Below, in pieces: positions 1-5,581 of a stretch of DNA of 5,843 nt (the first letter of the stretch is position 1; each line of letters opens with the position of its first letter). The notes under the pieces are model-generated. The model was given only the letters and a program-made list of their open reading frames with translations. It was not told the DNA's origin and made no database searches. The translations under genes were made by a program, and so were the position numbers. This stretch comes from an uncultured Lachnospiraceae bacterium (lineage in GTDB: Bacteria > Bacillota > Clostridia > Lachnospirales > Lachnospiraceae), in NCBI GenBank assembly GCA_910579085.1, contig CAJTRU010000083.1:1-5843 (forward strand), read 5' to 3'.

Positions 1-123
1 AGTTTCTTTTTTATATTCAGGGATACTATGCACTGCTGCGTGGGCTGACGTAGCGCAAGCGTGCCCTGTCATGGAATAATTTAGTGGAACACCAGGAACC
101 CTGCGTCCGCCGTCATACACAAA
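1..123. other. GC-rich segment of unknown nature, possibly structured RNA or a leftward gene fragment
   Basis: Bases 21-120 contain 56 G or C, far above the surrounding AT-rich sequence. On the + strand, three short complementary pairs nest inside one another: CAGGG 18-22 with CCCTG 99-103, CACT 31-34 with AGTG 83-86, and GGGC 42-45 with GCCC 63-66, capped by a small ACG/CGT hairpin. A -10-like TATATT lies at 12-17. On the minus strand, one frame is open from 240 to the window edge and reads sensibly over the GC-rich part (GGRRVPGVPLNYSMTGHACA and onward), with possible starts GTG at 120 and ATG at 72. Neither start has a Shine-Dalgarno site. I recognise neither an RNA family nor a protein family. 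The segment is cut by the window edge, so the choice between the two readings stays open. Confidence 0.3.
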
Positions 124-255
124 CACCAACAAAAAATAACTGGAAATTATCTTAACATTATTTTTTGGAGAAATTTGTCTAAATATGCTGTATTTTAAAG
201 ACAGGATTTTAAAACATAAAATATTTATAAAACATATGTACTATTGCGCTTTATT
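124..255. other. AT-rich spacer with no assigned gene
   Basis: This stretch between the GC-rich patch and the candidate promoter of the peptidase gene is AT-rich and shows no supported gene, hairpin or repeat. The open minus-strand frame that crosses it lacks an ATG with a ribosome binding site. On the minus strand, TAGACA (near 174-179) and TAAGAT (near 149-154) loosely resemble promoter boxes pointing left, but their spacing is too long to count as evidence. Confidence 0.3.
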
Positions 256-286
256 CCTTGAAATATCAAGGCTTTTATGATAGCAT
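256..286 (+). promoter_or_regulatory. Candidate extended -10 promoter with a dyad over the -35 box, upstream of the peptidase gene
   Basis: TTGAAA (258-263, 4 of 6 matches to the -35 consensus) is followed after exactly 17 bases by TAGCAT (281-286, 4 of 6 matches to the -10 consensus). A TG at 278-279 is placed one base before the -10, as in extended -10 promoters. The -35 box sits within the perfect dyad CCTTGA (256-261) / TCAAGG (266-271), which has a 4-base centre and could be a repressor operator. Transcription would start near 293, about 60 bases before the ATG. AT-rich DNA yields such matches by chance, so this is a candidate only. Confidence 0.4.
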
Positions 287-353
287 ATTAAAAATGCAGG
301 AATAAACAGGAAAATATTTGTGTTGTAATTAAAGAAAGGGGATATATTTATTA

Positions 354-1034
354 ATGATTGATTCTACTTATATTTTAATTATAATTGGTGCAGTTCTTTG
401 TATGGCAGCATCTGCTAATGTAAACGGGACTTACAGGCGTTATATGGGGGTTTATAATTCACGCGGGCTTAGGGCAGAAGATGTTGCCCAGATGATTTTA
501 AGTAATGCAGGGATATTTGATGTAAGGATTGAACGCATATCAGGAAACCTTACAGACCATTATTCACCACGTGAAAAGGTGCTGCGTCTGTCAGACTCTG
601 TATATGGTTCGCTGTCGGTAGCTGCAATAGGGGTAGCAGCGCATGAGTGTGGCCATGCTATCCAGCACCAGAAAGGATATGTTCCAATTACTATACGTAA
701 TGCAATAGTACCTCTTGTAAATATTGGTTCAAATGCAGCTTGGCCTGTAATCTTGCTTGGTGCAATGATAAATAACGGAATTCTTGTAAATGTTGGAATA
801 ATTCTTTTCAGTTTTGCAGTGGTTTTCCAGATTGTGACACTGCCAGTTGAGTTTAATGCATCAGGCAGGGCTTTGAATATACTAAAAGAGCAGAATATAC
901 TACAGGGCAAGGAATTGTCAGGTGCAAGAAAAGTCCTTGGTGCAGCAGCAATGACATATGTAGCTTCAATGGTTGCAATACTTTTGCAGTTATTAAGGCT
1001 TATAATGATATTTGGGAGAAGGGACAGGGATTAA
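354..1034 (+). CDS. yugP: YugP-type membrane zinc metallopeptidase (Zn_peptidase_2 family)
   Basis: This is a 226-residue integral membrane protein with a gluzincin-like signature. The zinc motif HECGH lies at residues 97-101, with H97 and H101 as likely ligands and E98 as the likely catalytic base. The later LPVEF segment, with E166, resembles the place where this family has its conserved acidic residue and may give the third ligand. An N-terminal membrane helix spans about residues 5-22. Three further hydrophobic stretches lie near 115-140, 143-165 and 196-221, and the protein ends in a short charged tail. The length matches Bacillus YugP, so the gene looks intact. The ATG at 354 follows AAGGGG (336-341) with a rather long 12-base gap. 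The physiological substrate of this family is not established; a role in membrane protein quality control would be speculation. The galactanase gene starts 45 bases downstream with no terminator between, so the two are probably co-transcribed. Confidence 0.9.
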   Translation: MIDSTYILIIIGAVLCMAASANVNGTYRRYMGVYNSRGLRAEDVAQMILSNAGIFDVRIERISGNLTDHYSPREKVLRLSDSVYGSLSVAAIGVAAHECGHAIQHQKGYVPITIRNAIVPLVNIGSNAAWPVILLGAMINNGILVNVGIILFSFAVVFQIVTLPVEFNASGRALNILKEQNILQGKELSGARKVLGAAAMTYVASMVAILLQLLRLIMIFGRRDRD

Positions 1035-1069
1035 GATAGTCCAGGTGCAGTTTTACAGTTAGTTTATAT

Positions 1070-1074
1070 GGAGG
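1070..1074 (+). promoter_or_regulatory. Ribosome binding site that sets the galactanase start
   Basis: GGAGG lies 5 bases before the ATG at 1080. An in-frame ATG also exists at 1068, but using it would place this Shine-Dalgarno site inside the coding sequence, and no comparable site precedes it. The start at 1080 also gives a standard signal peptide beginning MGRKSK. Confidence 0.75.
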
Positions 1075-1079
1075 TGTAT

Positions 1080-2546
1080 ATGGGGAGAAAAAGCAAAAAT
1101 ATTATTGCAATATTATTATGCCTTATTATGCCAGTTGCTTTTGCAGGCTGTTTAAAGAATAATACTACTGGTAAAGACAAAGATGCAGTTCCTTCTGGTA
1201 CAGGTGTTTCTTCTGGAAGCGGGGATATCTCATCAGAAAACACAGTGCCTGGCGGGACAGAAGATGAAACAGAAAATAATAACGGAAGTATACAGAATAC
1301 AGAGCCAGCAAAGGCAGGAATAAATGTTACACGCATTAACGGGCTGGGTGAAGATTTTATATTTGGTGCAGATATATCAAGTATTAAGTCTGAATATGAA
1401 AGTGGCGTGAAGTATTATGATTTTGAAGGAAACAGCCTGCTATATTCACCTGGTGATGGTGAAAAAGGTTTTTTTATGTTTCTAAAGGAATGTGGAATTA
1501 ACTGGGTGCGTATACGTGTATGGAATGACCCATATGATGAAAATGGTAATAGTTATGGCGGCGGAAATAATGATTTGGAAACAGCAATTGATACCGGGAA
1601 GCTTGCAACTGATGCTGGATTGAGGGTTCTTATAGATTTCCATTATTCAGATTTCTGGGCTGACCCAGGTAAGTTCCAGCCACCAAAGGAATGGCAGGAT
1701 ATGGATATAGACAGCAAGGCGCAGGCTTTGGAAGTATATACGGTGAAAAGCCTTACAAAGCTTGTAGATAGTGGCGTGGATGTTGGCATGGTACAGATTG
1801 GCAATGAAACTGTAAACGGGCTGTCAGGTGAAACAGACTGGGAAAATATCTGCCAGTTAATGAATGAAGGCAGCCGGGCAGTAAGGTATGTTGCAGACAC
1901 AATGGAAAAAGAAATACTTGTTGCGCTGCATTTTACAGATATTTCCGAAAGCAGGTACAGGAGTATTGCCAGTACATTGCAGGACAGGCAGGTGGACTAT
2001 GATGTTTTTGCGACTTCATATTATCCATTCTGGCATGGTACAGCAGAGAACATGGCAGCTACAATGAAGATAATTGCAGAAGAATATGGCAAAAAAGTTA
2101 TGGTTGCAGAAACCTCTTATGTCTATACATTAGAAGATGGTGACGGGCATGGCCAGAGTGTTGGGAAGGACAGTGGCCTTCCACTGGATTATGATGTTTC
2201 TGTACAGGGACAGGCAGATGCAGTTGCCAATGTAATACAGGCAATGGCGGATATAGGTGAAGAAGGTCTTGGCGTATTCTACTGGGAACCAGCATGGATT
2301 CCGGTACAGTTATATAAAAAAGATTTGAAAAACCATAAAAGGATATTAAGGGAAAACAAAAAAATATGGGAGGAAAAGGGTTCTGGATGGGCATCAAAGG
2401 CAGCAGGCTCTTATGATGCAGATGATGCCGGAAAATGGTATGGTGGCTCATCATGGGATAACCAGGCATTATTTGATTTTAAGGGGCATCCATTAGAATC
2501 ATTTCTTGTATTCAGGTATGTTTTTACAGGGGCAGTAAAAAAATAG
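1080..2546 (+). CDS. GH53 arabinogalactan endo-beta-1,4-galactanase, lipoprotein
   Basis: This 488-residue protein should hydrolyse internal beta-1,4-galactosidic bonds of galactan and type I arabinogalactan, the side chains of plant pectin, on the outside of the cell. Residues 1-23 form a lipoprotein signal peptide ending FAG before C24. Phe at position -3 of the lipobox is less usual than Leu. A polar Ser/Thr/Gly/Asn/Glu-rich linker (about 25-85) holds the enzyme off the membrane. The GH53 barrel starts at FGADIS (D98) and includes INWVRIRVWNDPY and DFHYSDFWADPGK. It also includes QIGNE with the acid/base E243, DVFATSYYPFWHG, and VAETSY with the nucleophile E344. The DGDGH loop (353-357) resembles the calcium site of bacterial GH53 enzymes. 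The end has the family signatures GVFYWEPAWIPV and DDAGKWYGGSSWDNQALFDF. The catalytic domain looks complete. The nearest named relative is Bacillus GanB. No transporter or beta-galactosidase is visible in the window. Confidence 0.95.
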   Translation: MGRKSKNIIAILLCLIMPVAFAGCLKNNTTGKDKDAVPSGTGVSSGSGDISSENTVPGGTEDETENNNGSIQNTEPAKAGINVTRINGLGEDFIFGADISSIKSEYESGVKYYDFEGNSLLYSPGDGEKGFFMFLKECGINWVRIRVWNDPYDENGNSYGGGNNDLETAIDTGKLATDAGLRVLIDFHYSDFWADPGKFQPPKEWQDMDIDSKAQALEVYTVKSLTKLVDSGVDVGMVQIGNETVNGLSGETDWENICQLMNEGSRAVRYVADTMEKEILVALHFTDISESRYRSIASTLQDRQVDYDVFATSYYPFWHGTAENMAATMKIIAEEYGKKVMVAETSYVYTLEDGDGHGQSVGKDSGLPLDYDVSVQGQADAVANVIQAMADIGEEGLGVFYWEPAWIPVQLYKKDLKNHKRILRENKKIWEEKGSGWASKAAGSYDADDAGKWYGGSSWDNQALFDFKGHPLESFLVFRYVFTGAVKK

Positions 2547-2627
2547 CATCTAAGTGTAGTTTTTTTTGTAATATTTTATGGGTTGCAATATTGTCTATAA
2601 AGGTGTTAATATTTATTTCAGTGCTAT

Positions 2628-2655
2628 TTGGAATTTGGGCACAGGCTTGTAAAAT
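2628..2655 (+). promoter_or_regulatory. Candidate promoter for the L,D-transpeptidase gene
   Basis: In the 131-base gap after the galactanase gene, TTGGAA (2628-2633, 4 of 6) is separated by 16 bases from TAAAAT (2650-2655, 5 of 6). The start point would fall near 2662, leaving a leader of roughly 16 bases before the start codon, which is very short. A weaker pair, TTGCAA (2583-2588) with GTTAAT (2605-2610), also exists. The gap contains a run of eight T (about 2560-2567) but no preceding stable hairpin, so there is no clear terminator and read-through from the galactanase gene is possible. Confidence 0.28.
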
Positions 2656-2667
2656 AAAGAAAGGCAT

Positions 2668-2673
2668 AGGTGG
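2668..2673 (+). promoter_or_regulatory. Ribosome binding site that sets the L,D-transpeptidase start
   Basis: AGGTGG lies 4 bases before the ATG at 2678. The frame is open further upstream to a TTG at 2591, but that codon has no Shine-Dalgarno site. The ATG start yields a textbook signal peptide with a positively charged N-terminus, so it is preferred. Confidence 0.7.
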
Positions 2674-2677
2674 TGTA

Positions 2678-5041
2678 ATGACCAATTATTTAAAAAGGAA
2701 AAAACTTGCAGCTAAGTTATTTATAATATCATGTTTGTTTGTAGCTTTAATTGTATCTGGAAACAGTGCCAGGGCAGCAGCGGAATATAGTGCTTCGCTT
2801 GAAACAGACCGTTCAAACGGGGTTTGTACATATACTGTAAATGGAATTGATACTAGTGTTGTAAAAGAAATGACACTTAAAGTTACGTATACTGATAATG
2901 CTGCTAATAATGGAAGCAGTACTCCGGATAATAATGAAAATACAGATAGTAATAATGGAAATGAAGATAATACAGACAGCACAGATAATAAAACTGATAA
3001 TCCAGATAATGCTAGTGATGCAGATAATAATCCAGAAAATAATGGAAGTAATACAGATAATAATAATCCTGATGGCAACGCTGGAAGTGCTGCCGCAGGT
3101 AATAAAGGAGACAGTGCCACAGATGGAAATATAACAGGTGGCAGTACAGATAATACAGTTATTACTGCACTGGAACAGAAAATTACACTTGATGAAACAA
3201 ACTGTACAGGAGGGACTTATACAGGTACATTCTCACTGGACAGCCTTGAGAAGTATTTATTTAAAGAATATGATGTATCATTTATAATGGGTACAGCAGC
3301 AGAAGGTGAAGAGCCGCAGGTTATAAATGCTGGAAAATGTGATTTTACTATACATACGGATGCATATAAGCTTGAGGTTACAGGCAACAAATATGATATA
3401 AACAGGACATTTGGTTTTAAGCCTGACATATCACAAGAAGCAGGTGTACCAGGTACAGGCAATAAAATAAGGCTTATAATCTGGAAAAATAAGGATAAGA
3501 TTTCAAAAGCAGTACCATGCGGGGTTGAAAGAGAGCTTACCAATGTTTCTAAAACATGGGAAACAGATTTATCCACAATATGCAGCTCATATGGAAAATA
3601 TAGTGCAGCAATAGTACTTGAAAACCGTAATGTAGAAAAGAACAGTGTAATACTTGCATCAGCAGAATTCCAGGTTGCTATTGTGTATTCTAATGTAGGG
3701 ACAAAGAAATCAGCAGCACTTGAAAAGAAAAAATCTTTCAGGGTATTTGTTGGTTCACTTAACAGTGCACTTGGCATAGGTAAAGTAAAGTTTAATATTT
3801 ATGATAAAAATAATAACCTCGTATGCAGTAAAACAGGTACACGGAAGCCAGAAACATCATATTATTATGCAGATATAACATTAAAATCTGTAAACTATAA
3901 CCTCCAGGTCTATACAGTTAAAGCATCAATAACAGACAATGCTGGCAATAAAAGAAACCTGACTAAAACTGGCAAAGCAGATATGAGGATAGTAAAAGGT
4001 ACTATTGATGTAGAGAAGAAGTCAAATGCCACATGTAAATTTGTATTATCAGGTGCTTATATTCCTGGAAATATTAAGAATGTAAAATTTAATGTATATT
4101 CTGTAAATGGCGGTAAGAAGAAGTTTTATAAAAAGTTTTTTGGCGTAAATACTTCCAGCAAGGACGTTTTTATTGCAGACATGTCTTATTCAGAAAAAGG
4201 CAAATATACAGTTTATGCTTATGCAACTACACAGTGGGGAAAGAGCATACTGCTTAATAAAAAGACATTTAAAATTAAAAAATCAGAATTAGGCAAAAAT
4301 GGATGGGTTTATGAAACATATGCAGGCAGGGAATACAAATTTTATTATAAGGATAATAAAATTGTAACAGACCTTACGGATATCCTTGGTTTAAATAAAA
4401 CAAACAATAATATGTATTTAGAAATAAACAGGGCGGCAGGCTGTGTAACTGCATATGCATATGACAGTGAAAAAAAAGCTTACATAATACCAATAAAATC
4501 CTTTACTGTATCTGTAGGCAGGGATGTAAGCAGTACAGGCACAGCCGCTTCACTTAATAAAGAGTCTTCATTTACACCACTTGGTACATATTCAGTATCA
4601 AGCAATGGCACATCTGTTAAATATACTTTAAAGCCCATGTATGAACCTGATGGAAGCATAGTTTATGCAAGATGGGCCACCCACATTGTAGGAAATGTAT
4701 ATTTCCATGCTATCGCAGTAGGAAGCCAGTCACATTATGCATTAAGCCCTTCAACATATAACAGGCTTGGTTCACCAGCATCCGCTGGATGTATACGTAT
4801 GACTGTTGCTGATGCAAAATGGATATATGATTATGCTTCAACTGGCACAAAAGTAAATATTGTACAGGGAAGTTCTTCAAAGCCAGGGCCTCTTGGCAAG
4901 CCTGCAACAATAACAGTTGACTACACAATAAACTATGACCCTACAGACCCTGAAGTTCCTGTTTCAAGAAAAAAAGCAGACTATCAAGCAGGGCATATAA
5001 GCGGGTATATGACAAAAAATGGCACGAAAGTGGGTTATTAA
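2678..5041 (+). CDS. Secreted L,D-transpeptidase (YkuD domain) with Bsp-like beta-repeats and an Asn/Asp-rich insertion
   Basis: This is a 787-residue exported protein. Residues 1-35 are a Sec signal peptide (KRKK, then a hydrophobic core, then ARAAA). About four beta-rich units follow, near 36-226, 230-335, 336-438 and 441-532, resembling GBS Bsp-like repeats. Comparable strands read IRLIIWKNKD, VKFNIYDKNN and VKFNVYSVNG. The first unit is interrupted by an Asn/Asp-rich stretch at residues 73-159. A GWVYETYAGREYKFYY segment (from 542) leads into the YkuD domain at about 579-729. That domain has a likely catalytic H677 in YFHAIAVG, and C705 with R707 in SAGCIRM. A 58-residue tail with YDPTDPEVPVSRKK ends the protein. 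The family forms 3-3 peptidoglycan crosslinks or attaches molecules to the wall peptides; the repeats may bind wall polymers or place the enzyme (inference). The usual SHGC His is Ala here. A hairpin terminator follows the stop codon. Confidence 0.88.
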   Translation: MTNYLKRKKLAAKLFIISCLFVALIVSGNSARAAAEYSASLETDRSNGVCTYTVNGIDTSVVKEMTLKVTYTDNAANNGSSTPDNNENTDSNNGNEDNTDSTDNKTDNPDNASDADNNPENNGSNTDNNNPDGNAGSAAAGNKGDSATDGNITGGSTDNTVITALEQKITLDETNCTGGTYTGTFSLDSLEKYLFKEYDVSFIMGTAAEGEEPQVINAGKCDFTIHTDAYKLEVTGNKYDINRTFGFKPDISQEAGVPGTGNKIRLIIWKNKDKISKAVPCGVERELTNVSKTWETDLSTICSSYGKYSAAIVLENRNVEKNSVILASAEFQVAIVYSNVGTKKSAALEKKKSFRVFVGSLNSALGIGKVKFNIYDKNNNLVCSKTGTRKPETSYYYADITLKSVNYNLQVYTVKASITDNAGNKRNLTKTGKADMRIVKGTIDVEKKSNATCKFVLSGAYIPGNIKNVKFNVYSVNGGKKKFYKKFFGVNTSSKDVFIADMSYSEKGKYTVYAYATTQWGKSILLNKKTFKIKKSELGKNGWVYETYAGREYKFYYKDNKIVTDLTDILGLNKTNNNMYLEINRAAGCVTAYAYDSEKKAYIIPIKSFTVSVGRDVSSTGTAASLNKESSFTPLGTYSVSSNGTSVKYTLKPMYEPDGSIVYARWATHIVGNVYFHAIAVGSQSHYALSPSTYNRLGSPASAGCIRMTVADAKWIYDYASTGTKVNIVQGSSSKPGPLGKPATITVDYTINYDPTDPEVPVSRKKADYQAGHISGYMTKNGTKVGY
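2894..3154 (+). repeat. Low-complexity Asn/Asp-rich coding tract
   Basis: Residues 73-159 of the L,D-transpeptidase contain 25 Asn and 15 Asp in 87 positions, the rest being mostly Gly, Ser, Thr and Ala. At the DNA level the tract is built of imperfect repeats of GATAAT/AATAAT trinucleotides, such as the run around 3055-3066. There is no fixed repeat period. The tract keeps the reading frame and would form a flexible, acidic, solvent-exposed loop or stalk. Confidence 0.8.
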
Positions 5042-5058
5042 TTAAATATAACAATAAC

Positions 5059-5096
5059 AATCCCCCTGTTTCTTTAAAGAGAACCAGGGGGATTTT
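5059..5096 (+). terminator. Rho-independent terminator after the L,D-transpeptidase gene
   Basis: AATCCCCCTG (5059-5068) pairs perfectly with CAGGGGGATT (5085-5094), giving a 10-bp stem. The interior TTTCTTTAAAGAGAA can add about five more pairs with small bulges. A short T run ends the structure (5093-5096). It begins 17 bases after the stop codon. The T tract is short, but the five consecutive G-C pairs make the stem strong. On the minus strand the same stem is followed by the T-rich GTTATTGTTATATT, so weak termination in both directions is possible. Confidence 0.85.
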
Positions 5097-5261
5097 AAAA
5101 TCCAGCCATAAATTCTTCTCCATACTGCATTACTATTAATAGTGACGGCTTGATTATTATTAGGTAAAAAATCATTCATTGTGGGGCAGAGCTGTTTCTA
5201 TGGCTTCCTCCTTCTTATATGTTTAATATACCATACATGGCTTAAAAGTGTAAGGTAGAAA
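5097..5261. other. Intergenic stretch with no supported gene; possible minus-strand remnant
   Basis: No convincing gene is visible. On the minus strand there is a perfect AAGGAGG (5213-5207), but at the proper distance downstream only ATA occurs, not ATG, GTG or TTG. Two small minus-strand frames begin at ATG 5179 (stop inside the terminator's far side) and ATG 5175 (26 codons, stop at 5097-5095, just ahead of the hairpin). Neither has a ribosome binding site at the right distance. They could be remnants of a lost gene or chance. Confidence 0.25.
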
Positions 5262-5292
5262 ATTTTTAACAAATATTATAGTTGTTAAAAAT
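5262..5292. repeat. Perfect 11-bp inverted repeat upstream of the last gene
   Basis: ATTTTTAACAA (5262-5272) is matched without error by TTGTTAAAAAT (5282-5292) around a 9-base centre. No T run follows on either strand, so it does not look like a terminator. The half-site spacing of 20 bases centre to centre, about two helical turns, would suit a dimeric regulator. A weak A-U hairpin in an RNA is the other reading. It lies about 200 bases upstream of the likely -10 box of the next gene. Confidence 0.5.
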
Positions 5293-5297
5293 AAAAA

Positions 5298-5323
5298 GCT
5301 AAACTTGTTGTATGAAATTTAGC
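5298..5323. repeat. Short inverted repeat next to the 11-bp dyad
   Basis: GCTAAA (5298-5303) pairs with TTTAGC (5318-5323). Beyond one mismatch the pairing continues for two bases inward (TT 5305-5306 with AA 5315-5316). The repeat begins 5 bases after the 11-bp dyad. Alone it would be unremarkable in AT-rich DNA; its position makes it part of a cluster of dyads before the last gene. Confidence 0.3.
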
Positions 5324-5391
5324 ATACCAATATTATTAATTAAATTAGAAATATAGTTTATTATATATATTTGGGAATTATTGTAAATATA

Positions 5392-5463
5392 TAAAAATAT
5401 AGCCAATCTATGAAAATACATGTAAAAAATTTAGTAATTTTAGGGTTTTAAGCTATATTTTTA
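5392..5463. repeat. Perfect 12-bp inverted repeat with a 48-base interior
   Basis: TAAAAATATAGC (5392-5403) is the exact reverse complement of GCTATATTTTTA (5452-5463). The interior is AT-rich and has no gene. The right arm ends 23 bases before the TATAAT box of the next gene, so the pair brackets the region where an activator or repressor of that promoter would act. In DNA this AT-rich a 12-bp match can occur by chance, so the functional reading is uncertain. Confidence 0.4.
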
Positions 5464-5486
5464 ATATGTTAAACTTAATAGAAATG

Positions 5487-5492
5487 TATAAT
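5487..5492 (+). promoter_or_regulatory. Candidate -10 box of the last gene
   Basis: TATAAT matches the -10 consensus perfectly and is preceded directly by TG. No good -35 box is found 16 to 18 bases upstream (the sequence there is close to ATATGT), which may point to activator dependence. The start point would lie near 5499. The resulting leader of about 80 bases is purine-rich (GGTGGTGGTAGCTGGAG from 5514), and I recognise no riboswitch in it. Confidence 0.4.
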
Positions 5493-5568
5493 TAATGTAA
5501 ATAATTATTTATAGGTGGTGGTAGCTGGAGAAAAATTGTAACTGGTGAGATTGGTTTTATGTTTAGAG

Positions 5569-5573
5569 AGGAG
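5569..5573 (+). promoter_or_regulatory. Ribosome binding site that sets a TTG start
   Basis: AGGAG sits 8 bases before TTG 5582, the best-spaced site in the window. The same frame has a TAG at 5564-5566 just upstream and no ATG or GTG between, so TTG is the only possible start. Confidence 0.85.
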
Positions 5574-5581
5574 AATTAACA

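Noticed and set aside
2553..2567. Terminator after the galactanase gene (CTAAGTGTAG followed by eight T)
   Set aside because: Only three base pairs (CTA/TAG) precede the T run, too weak for an intrinsic terminator.
2686..3120. A Leu/Ser-rich minus-strand frame of 144 codons
   Set aside because: It is the opposite-strand shadow of the same low-complexity tract; the composition follows from the repeats and the real gene lies on the + strand.
2898..3134. An Ile/Met-rich 78-codon frame on the + strand
   Set aside because: It is a shifted reading of the Asn/Asp-rich tract of the L,D-transpeptidase (AAT and GAT codons read one base off give ATA and ATT), with no ribosome binding site.
2891..3160. 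Possible tandem-repeat array or CRISPR-like structure
   Set aside because: The units vary in length and sequence and have no regular spacers; it is codon-level low complexity inside a gene.
4941..5123. A 60-codon minus-strand frame overlapping the end of the L,D-transpeptidase gene
   Set aside because: It runs straight through the terminator hairpin and the end of a well-supported gene, and has no ribosome binding site.
5208..5241. Possible second copy of the left-edge segment (ATACCATACATGGCT against ATACTATGCACTGCT at 22-36)
   Set aside because: Only 11 of 15 bases match and similarity stops on both sides, which is within chance for this composition.
5514..5580. Riboswitch or leader peptide in the purine-rich leader of the last gene
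   Set aside because: No known aptamer core is recognisable, and the frame through GGTGGTGGT has no start codon.
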